Source: Drechmeria coniospora (taxonomy: Eukaryota; Ascomycota; Sordariomycetes; Hypocreales; Ophiocordycipitaceae). Taken from it: 64,000 nucleotides of DNA. Made by a program: the position numbers and the translations under genes. Location of the stretch: contig NC_054391.1 in the NCBI RefSeq assembly GCF_001625195.1, forward strand, positions 8,446,552 to 8,510,551, given 5' to 3'. The notes under the pieces were generated by a model. The model was not told the origin of the DNA. It made no database searches and was given only the letters and a program-made list of their open reading frames with translations. Shown in pieces: positions 56,337 through 64,000 of this stretch; the first letter of the stretch is position 1; the number at the start of each line of letters is the position of its first letter.

Positions 56337-59300
56337 TGCATGCAGTACGTAGCTCGATCGTCCTTCCTTCCCAGCCCTCCCACGACACCCTCGACCCGGC
56401 CGACGGCAAGGTCCCTGTAGACGCAAAAAACAACTTTCCAGCGGTTTCTCGGTCGCGCCCGCCTTTGCTTCGTACCGTCGTCGGTCGAATCACCCGGCAC
56501 GGACAAAGGCAACAAAGGCCGAGCGAAGGGGGTGGGGGGAGGGGCGGGAGGCTGGGGTCCTGGATGGTGAGAGGAAGAGCCCGGAACGGCGTAGCCTTCG
56601 GGCTGGCTGCCTTGTCCGCCGTCGTTGCAGTACCGTGCCGTGCCAGTGCACTGGCTCGAGATGCACATGCGACATGCATAGCAGGCAATGGTGGCAAGCG
56701 AGGAATCCCCATCGCGCGGCGGTCCAATCCGCGGACGCGACATTGTTTTGTCCTGGCCAGTTCCCGTCGCACGCTACGGACGAAGATCGGCCTCGCGGGG
56801 CCTCGGTCGGCTTGTGGCGGCCCGAGCAAGAGAGTGTCGACTGTCGACGAGCAACGGTTGATGCGGCGGCCAAGGTTCCGTGGCCGTCGGTCGAGACGGA
56901 TGCGCATCGTGATGGGCTCCGAAGACGACGAGCAACGATCAGGCGGACGAGAAAAGGACAAAAGGCGTCGACGCAGCGTCCGTGCGGCTCGCCACCAGGA
57001 TCATCCATCTACTTGGTCCTGCGCTCCTTTCGGCGTTGGCCTGCGTCGAAGAGGCGAAGATGGACGTCTCGCCGTCCACGTGTCGTCCTCGACGTCTTGG
57101 CCAGAAGGAATCGTATTATAATGGTTCATTTTATTTTTTCACCCTCTCGTGTGTGGAAGCCGATTCCGTGTCGACGCGAGGTCCTATGCCGGCCAGGACG
57201 TCCCGAAAGCTGTTCGCCACGGCCGTCGACGACGTCTTCGGGTCTCACTTCCTGCACACCGAGCGCAGCCTCGACGTTGGGCGGCCGACTCGGTCAGCGT
57301 CGATGCCAGTGCCATCTGTCGGTGGGCCTGCTTGCGATCCAGTCGACGACGATGAGACCTACCAGGAATGCCCAACTTCTGGGTAGGTGACCATTGCCAA
57401 GCTGAGGAGTTTCGTCGACTGCATGCATACGGATGCCACGCGAGCGAGCGCACGAGCGAGCACGGGGACGAAGCGGACGAACCCTTGGTCGACGACGAGG
57501 CAGACGAGAAATGCAACCTCAATCGGCGACGGCGCTCCTCACACCTCACGGAGGACTGGAAAGGACGACGCAGCTGCTCATGACGTGGCACGAATGCTCA
57601 GGCAAGCATCGGCACCACTTCGAGCGCCGGAATTTATGTGCCAGCATCCTCCGTTACCTTTGATGGTGCACAGATGGCGGGCGCGGGACGAAGCCGGAGC
57701 GTAGTTGTGTGTGCATGCGCGTGGATGCCCAGGCATGCGTACCAAGGAGCGGTTACGGCGCAGATCTGCTGCCGTTCCGTACAGATGCCACGGAGACCAT
57801 GGCGCACCGAAATATCCTGGGGAGCCGCCGGCACGCCGCATGACGGTGCAGCGGCGCATCGCGAGAATGCTGGTGGATGGCGGGCGGTGGGGCACGAGCG
57901 CCGCGAACTGGCAGCGGTAGGACTAACCACTCCGTACTTAGCACCGGGACGCGGCAACCTAATGTGCGCCCATACTTGGTTGGCATCGCGAGCCAAGCAG
58001 GTACTAGTTCGCAGCCGGGCGCCCATGGAGCAAAGTCAAAAATAAAAATAAAAAAAAAGTTGGGGCTTCTGCGGGATGCATTCGCAGATACGTGTACGAG
58101 CGCACGGCCACTCGTCGGTCTGCGAGCAAGCACCTGCGTCGTCGCCATCGAAGGAGCACCATCAGGATTGCCTCCGTCCTCTGCTCGGTAGTATCAGGTG
58201 CGAAGCGCGAGTGCCTCGGCAAGTAAGTACAAATGCAGAGTACGGTGCATCAGCGCCAGCACCTGCTCCGTACTCGGTACATGTACTGTACAACAAAGTA
58301 CCTACTTGCAGACAAGCATCGGTATTAGCATACCTGCATCACCTGCCTGGTCGACCTGGAGTATTATTGCTTGCAAATTACTGATGCAAATACTCGGTGC
58401 GTGCGCGAGAGTACCTGTACCTTGGCCGTTGGTCGGATTATGACATGTAATGCGGAGCATGGAGCAAGTACGGAGTACGAGCGTACGAGTGGGTACTCGT
58501 ACTTGCGCGGCAGGGAAGGCTACCAGAATGTGCAGAGTGCGGAGGGTCGTACGGAGTACTTGCACAGTACAAGTAACATGCACATGTGCCCGCACCACCT
58601 ACGAGCAAGTACAGTACACCTAGGACACCCCAACTGCAAGTACAAGCACAGCTGCTCGCACATGTGCACGCGCAGCACGTACCCGTGGTGCTCGATCGTC
58701 TGCTCTGCTCGTCCATGCTCGGTATCATTTTACTTGTGGCAATGCGTGCCTACCTCTTACCTGTGCTGTGCAGTGTACCTGTACTGTGCAGTGTGCCTGT
58801 ACTGTGCAGTGTGTCTGTACTGTGCAGCGCACTCAAATGTGCGCTGGAGCCCGTCGTAAGCACCAGCTGCTCGTGTTCCAGGTACCTACTTTGTACCGAG
58901 TACTCACGTGCAATGCCAGGGTCCTCGTCCGCCGCGCGCGACGTTCCTGTCGTGGGACGCGCAAATACCGAGGTGCGTGTCCGAATGGGCTAAAGTGCAA
59001 GTGATGCACATGCAGTGCAGAGGCACAGGGGGGGAGGGCCAGCCTGTCGCATGCTAAGCTAACCAGCAACAGCAAGGGAGAGAGAGCTGGTCCTCATCCT
59101 CGTAGATTGCTTGCCGCTGGCAGCAAGTATGAAGTACCTACTTGTACTTTCCCCGTACTGTACGGGGTATTGGCACCAGTACATGTTCGTAATTAGTATG
59201 TTCGAGCCAAGCTGGCCAGGGGTGTCGATGCATTGCATTTCATCGCGGGCAAGTTTGCGGCGTACCCGGCTAGGTCCCTGGGCGGTTAGGTGCTGGAGGT

Positions 59301-59819
59301 GCTCATGCATGCCCTCCAAAGCCGCGCGGTACTTGTTCTTGGAGACTCCGTCTGCGCCGTGCTCCGTGCAGTCCTGCGCTCCTCGGTAATATAATAAACG
59401 ACGACTGGTACGAGAGGACCCTTGCCTGTCGCAAACCCGTGTTCCACCCAGCTCCTGGTCCCATGGCCCATGTACACTGTACGATTCTCGCGTGGTGTGC
59501 GTCTTCATTTGTGCTCGCCCTCGCTCCATCCTCCATGCGAGCGCGACGGAGCACTCCGTCAGGATACATGGACGGGTGCGGAGCGCACTCGGATGCCAGG
59601 AGCATGGTACGCCGGCGGTGCGTGCGGTACGCTGGCAGCTCCGGGTAGCAGCCACGTACAAGGACTGCACCGCTGTCCCGTGGCCGTGTTCCCTTGGAGG
59701 TGCCGTGGGTGGCACGCAAGGTACTAGGTACCGAGTTGGTCGCTGGAAGGTATCGTAACCTGGCAGGCGGACGGCGCACCTCCCTACCACCGGCCAGGGC
59801 GTCGCTTTAGCCTGGCTCG

Positions 59820-60090
59820 TACCCGTCGGGTACCTACCAGGTACCTCACTTGGATGCATCCAAGTACGTCGTAGGTGTTCTTGCAGCTACTAGTACCTAG
59901 GTGCCAACCAAGGTCTACTTAGAACGACCTACTTAGGTACCTAGCAGCCACCTAGCACAACGAGCACTTTCTATTACTGTAAAACTAGATTAGTAGGTAC
60001 CTTAGTAGTACCTAGTAGTATTACCTATTACCACATTCAGGTAGCTTCCCACCTGCGGTACCAAGTAGGTATAGCTGTGCACTCCCGCTA
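59820..60090. repeat. Cluster of TAGGTACC-type words
   Basis: Dense in GTACCTA, TAGGTACC and CTAGTACC over about 270 bases, with TTAGGTACCTAGC and TAGTACCTAGTAG. It borders GTACGGAGTAC-rich sequence on the right. Confidence 0.7.
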
Positions 60091-61057
60091 GCAACCTGGC
60101 GACTTAGTACCAATTGATATGACCAGAATCGCATAGGTTCGGGTCTCTCACGTCTGAGGACAGTCAGTCATGTACGGAGTACCACGTACTTGCATTCGCC
60201 GTACTCGCTTCGCGTTTGCCCACCCCTCCCTCCTCGACGCCAGCCTTTTGCCAGTGTACCTCCCGAGGCCCCATGCGCCGTGGGTACATGCGTTGCTGGT
60301 ACCGAGTACCATCTGCAGGGAGCGTGGGGGTCCCCGACTGGAAGCTACAAATCTACCCGTGCCCTACCGTACTCACTCCGTACCACTGAGATACGGTGCA
60401 TCAACAGAGCTCTCCTCAGCACCTACACCTGCGGCAAGTTCGTGGGTACACGCGGTCATGGCAAGAGTTGGTGCACCTGCATGTACTGTACTTGCTTGGT
60501 TGTACTTCCTTGTATACTTGGGTATACGTCCCCCGTACGGAGCGCTCCGTAAGTACTGTAGTTGTACAAGTACCGACTTGGTGCACGCAAGCGCAATCGC
60601 GGAGCAACGAACCCCTACGGGGTACCTAGTAATACACCGCAAGTACTTGCATGGATGAGCCGCGACATCCAAGTACATGTGCTCACTCGCCCACCCGGTA
60701 CTCCGCCGTACGCCCCCGCCGTTTTTGGCAGCGCAAACTAAGCTGCCCTGCAAGACTTCGATCCGATCTCCATTATGGGGATTTGCGACACGTTGGATTG
60801 GTAAAAACTCCATCCTCCCTCCATCCGCCATCTGCTGCTCTCCACCTGGAATCTCTCATTCTCGCCGACCAACCCCCGCGCCCCCACCCCTTTCACATTC
60901 TTTCCTCCCTCCCGTCTCCCAATCTCCAGACTCTCATCATCTTCACCTTGCTCTACTTTCTTTTTTTTCCCTTTGCACTCGGCTCCTCTCGTCGCCCAAC
61001 CGCAACTTCACCCTTCACCTCGGCTGGCAGCTTCCCATCGCCTCGGCACGCCCTCCA

Positions 61058-61150
61058 CCTCGCCTCGCCTCGCCTCGCCTCGCCTCGCCTCGCCTCGCCT
61101 CGTCTCGTCTCTGTCCTGTCTCGTCCCGTCCCGTCCCGTCTCGTCCCGTC
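61058..61150. repeat. (CGCCT)n tract passing into CGTCC/CGTCT variants
   Basis: About ten pure units are followed by about eight variant units. It lies roughly 300 bases before the start codon of the terminal zinc-finger gene, in a region read as C/T-rich leader or promoter. Confidence 0.9.
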
Positions 61151-61433
61151 TTCCAATCCCTCCGGGAACAGTGCTCGATCGAACCGGGCAGACGAGGGCA
61201 GCCGTGTCGGCTCGACAGGACGCTCCATATTCTACCCTCGTTTGCCATCACGGCACCGCATCCAGCTCCCGTCGGTCCCATCGTCGCCTCACCTCGCTAC
61301 TTTCGCACCGTCCTCCTGCTCCCTGGCTCCCTGGCTCCCTGCACGCCGCTCCATCATCAGCATCTCTTCATCTGCACCTGCACCTGCACCTGCACCCGTC
61401 CCCCCCGGGCAAGGAAAAATCTCGGGCACAGCC

Positions 61434-62321
61434 ATGCAGGTTCGCGACGCAGCCGGCCGCCAGGTCTCGCTCCTCAACGACGACGGCGCCCACTACAGAA
61501 ATCAGCAGCCGCCGTCCCTGCACGGCACGAACCGTCTCCTGCCTCGGCCCGATGCGAGCCCTCGCAGCAGCTCGTCGTCGCCCATCACGCCGGAGCTCCT
61601 GCGGTCGGATTCGTACGACTCCCAGATGAGCAACGACCCCATCTCGCCCCTGACGCCCTCGACCGACTTCTCCTTTCCCCGTGGCGCCATCTTCCCGGTC
61701 GGTTCTCAGTCGGCCAAGCGGCCGCCGACGTACATGAGCAGCAGCAGGTCGACCTCCTTCGACGACGACAGCACCTCGGCCGCCGCGGCCACGGCGGAGC
61801 AGCGGCCGGGCAAGCGGTACCCTTGCCGGTATCGCGACAGTCACGGCTGCGAAAAGACCTTCACCACGTCGGGTCACGCCTCGCGCCACTCCAAGATCCA
61901 CACGGCCGAGAAGGCGGTCCAGTGCACGCACGCCGGGTGCCAGAAGAAGTTTACGCGCGCTGACAACATGAAGCAGCACCTGGAGACGCATTACAAGGAC
62001 AAGAGCCGGTCGTCGGGCGGCGCCCGCGCCCACAAGGCCATGCTGTCGGACTCGCGTCGCAACTCGTCCGCGTCGAGCCGGAGCCGGTCGTCGACGGCGA
62101 CCAACCCGGCTTCGGCGGGCAGCCTGACGAGCCGCGACGGACCGCCGCGCGAGGCGCACGAGAGGCAGTACCCGCCGCTCAGGCCCGACGGCGCTGCCGC
62201 GTCCTGGGATGTGCCGGGGTCGACGCTCGGCTCGCTCAACCGGCCCGTCGTTGCGAGGAATCCGAGCAGCGGCCTCGACGCCCTCGCCCTCGCCGTCGAG
62301 TGCCAGGCGGCTGGCTCGTGA
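61434..62321 (+). CDS. Two-finger C2H2 transcription factor (Csp-1/Nrg1-like)
   Basis: Presumptive nuclear DNA-binding regulator of 295 residues in one exon. The N-terminal part is Ser/Pro-rich, with SSSSPITPELLRSDSYDS and PISPLTPSTDFSFP. Fingers lie at about residues 130-188. Finger 1 (CRYRDSHGCEKTF..H..H) has seven residues between its cysteines, which is unusual. Finger 2 (CTHAGCQKKFTRADNMKQH) is C-x4-C-x12-H-x3-H. A basic/Ser-rich tail follows with SASSRSRSSTATNP. The TTSGH finger core recalls Neurospora CSP-1 and yeast Nrg1 repressors, but orthology is not shown. The frame is open upstream to 60651, though that part has leader-like composition and tandem repeats, so the ATG at 61434 is preferred. 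Confidence 0.82.
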   Translation: MQVRDAAGRQVSLLNDDGAHYRNQQPPSLHGTNRLLPRPDASPRSSSSSPITPELLRSDSYDSQMSNDPISPLTPSTDFSFPRGAIFPVGSQSAKRPPTYMSSSRSTSFDDDSTSAAAATAEQRPGKRYPCRYRDSHGCEKTFTTSGHASRHSKIHTAEKAVQCTHAGCQKKFTRADNMKQHLETHYKDKSRSSGGARAHKAMLSDSRRNSSASSRSRSSTATNPASAGSLTSRDGPPREAHERQYPPLRPDGAAASWDVPGSTLGSLNRPVVARNPSSGLDALALAVECQAAGS

Positions 62322-64000
62322 GACGACGGGTGGCGCCCGGTGTCATGGAACCAAGCGTCGCGAGCAAAGGGCGCCGCAGGGCTCTCCGCTTCGTGCTAGC
62401 GCGCATGGGATGCCATGCTGCGAGACGCGCGGGCCGGAGCGGTTCGAGTACCGAGTCCACCGTGTCGGCGCCCGCACGACGACGTGGAAGGGCGAGATAT
62501 CAGCCGCCGAGCACTCGCGGCCGACTTCGCCCAGGCTGGATTGGAAGCGGTGCCGGTGACCTACGTGCCGCGACGGCCTGGACAAGCACGGGTGGAGCTG
62601 CTTCGGTTCATCCGTCGAGCGGCCGGCACGTGCAGTCGGCCGCGTCGTATCTGGCCGCGCTCGGGCGGATATTTCACCTTTGCCTTCTGACGGATTCTGC
62701 GTTTCCCGCCCTCGTTCATCGATTTTCCATCTCGAGGGGCCCGAAGCTTGGACCGAAGAGGGATCATGTTGTCCGTCACCTAGAGGATCCACTGCCTCGC
62801 ATCCGACCGACTTCTCGGCGAGGCTCACGAGCAGACGCAGGGTGCGTAGCTGCTCTGATCATTTTTTTTTTCAGGCGTGGGAAAAGGAGAGCAGGCGTTA
62901 TTGGATGAAAACTGCCAATTGGTTGCCATTTTGCAACAGACTGTCCGCCCCTTGATTTCTTCCCATCTGTATAAACGACTCTTGCATCCACGGGGGCGTC
63001 CCGGTGCTCGGGGACGCGAGAGGTAATGATATTTTTTTCCTTGGCCAAAGGGGGTCGCAGGCTGGTCATGACGGGCGAACGGAAGCATGCTACTTGGACA
63101 GGTAGGGTAAATTGCTTGATGCGCTACGTCTCCGAGGTTGGCGCCGGGATGACGACGAGGCAGCAAGGCTATTCTGGACAGGATCAATTGATACCGCAAG
63201 TCTTGTCAACCCTACTCTGTGCTCCTGCTCCTGCGCCTGTGCTTCGGACAGCCGTCGGTGCGGAACGTTGGGGTACGATGCTGCGTCTATGTATGCCTCC
63301 GTCTCTGTACACGTATATATGACATGCCTGATGAATCTTGATCAGTCATGAATCTTCATCGCCCTCACAAGGCGGCATACGCTGGCGGCCTAGGCGCGTG
63401 GTTGGGGTTGTCTCCCCTCCTCTCCTCCACTCCCTCCCTTGCACGACATGTGTAAACAATACAAGCAATAACTACTTGTTTGTTGCTTTTCTCTTGCTTT
63501 CTTTTTCCCATCGCTTTTTTTCTTTTTTGGGCCGACCACCAAGGAAGCAGCAGTTCATGGTTCGCGTGAACACCTGCATGCGGTGAGCATACCCTGTACT
63601 TGTGGTTGTGCGTGGACCCAGACGGAGGTGTGGTGCAACCGCAGGTCGACCCGCAAGAGTCACATCCAGCATCCCCTGCTTGGCTGTGCCAGTCCCTCCC
63701 GCATACGGAGCACATCATCTCGTTTTCTGCCGCCGTGCCGTGTTATCGGTGGGTGAGGGCCGTGTCCGTGTCCGTTGGAGACTTGCCGCCGTTCGAGGAG
63801 TCTTGACGCAGCATCGAGCCGTCGAGGTACAGTGCATGCTCCAAACCCACACACTGTACACGCACCCAAGTATGGTACTGGTACACGCTGGATAGGCACA
63901 CACTGTCAAGTTGCACACTGTACAGGTATGCTGCAGTATAACTCGTGCCGGTGGGGAAACGACATCTGTTTCTTCCCCGCCTGGAAATAACCTGGTAAAT
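62322..64000. other. Downstream region to the end of the window
   Basis: It contains the 3' region of the zinc-finger gene, several T-rich tracts (for example near 62861, 63033 and 63510) and no supported gene. GTAC words reappear weakly from about 63820. Open frames here are under 205 codons and overlap. Confidence 0.45.

Larger units (their letters stand above)
52982..61433. other. 8.5 kb gene-poor region
   Basis: No well-supported gene. It begins with the prp31 3' region. GTAC-rich segments lie at about 53940-54130, 54370-54660, 55490-55960, 58190-58640 and 60160-60640. A TAGGTACC-rich segment lies at 59820-60090, and a 17-base minisatellite at 56119-56336. The GC-rich island 56350-57600 has overlapping frames. 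Its best candidates are an ATG frame at 57187-57386 and an acidic/basic frame at about 57400-57583, but I could not join them with a believable intron. The last 500 bases are C/T-rich and form the leader of the terminal zinc-finger gene. Confidence 0.5.

Noticed and set aside
56101..56961. A minus-strand frame passing through the 17-base minisatellite
   Set aside because: Its C-terminal third is simply the translated repeat and the rest lacks any domain.
59059..59859. A 266-codon ATG frame on the minus strand
   Set aside because: Both ends run into GTAC/TAGGTACC-rich repeat sequence, composition is uneven, and no domain or splice support is visible.
60651..61433. N-terminal extension of the terminal zinc-finger protein
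   Set aside because: The open frame includes the (CGCCT)n tract and T-rich leader sequence. The ATG at 61434 begins the protein-like sequence.

Overview
This window is high-GC nuclear DNA from a filamentous ascomycete. The evidence is short introns (about 55-230 bases) with GTRNGY donors, CTRAC/CTGAC-like branch points and YAG acceptors, together with typical fungal proteins: a Rim15-type kinase, Npr3, Sft2, Clf1, Prp31, a GPI-anchored Ser/Thr-rich protein and a bHLH factor. Protein flavour suggests Sordariomycetes, possibly Hypocreales; that placement is my inference. I see no transposon, rRNA, tRNA, CRISPR array or bacterial-type operon.

Layout: (1) rim15-like PAS/kinase/receiver gene (+, 919-6663). 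(2) A 3.9 kb repeat-rich gap, then an MFS phosphate/glycerophosphodiester-type transporter (+, 10585-12738) convergent with a multi-exon C2H2 zinc-finger gene (-, 13053-14911) that seems to carry a one-base frameshift. (3) Ethanolamine kinase (-, 17030-18341), then npr3 (+, 21040-23347) convergent with a bHLH regulator (-, 24294-25910). (4) A 5.3 kb gap, sft2 (+, 31199-32286), a 4.2 kb gap, and a La-domain RNA-binding protein (+, 36511-39089) convergent with a small GPI-anchored protein gene (-, 40248-40913). (5) An Arg/Ser-rich, DUF3824-like protein (+, 44789-46677) convergent with clf1 (-, 48291-50339). clf1 is head-to-head with prp31 (+, 51059-52981), so two spliceosome genes share a 719-base upstream region. 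(6) An 8.5 kb gene-poor stretch, and finally a two-finger C2H2 transcription factor (+, 61434-62321).

Functionally the window is mostly conserved housekeeping and nutrient-signalling genes: Rim15 and Npr3 act in nutrient/TORC1 response, with a phosphate-type transporter, Kennedy-pathway ethanolamine kinase, Golgi traffic (Sft2), splicing (Clf1, Prp31) and translation/RNA binding (La protein). Nothing suggests a secondary-metabolite cluster.

The most unusual feature is between the genes. Almost every large gap is filled with hundreds of bases rich in the palindrome GTAC, especially the 11-mer GTACGGAGTAC/GTACTCCGTAC, and some gaps carry a second class rich in TAGGTACCTA. Coding exons largely lack them. 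Several minisatellites and long C tracts add to this. All exon models are my own reading of splice signals and phase, and no transcript data were available.
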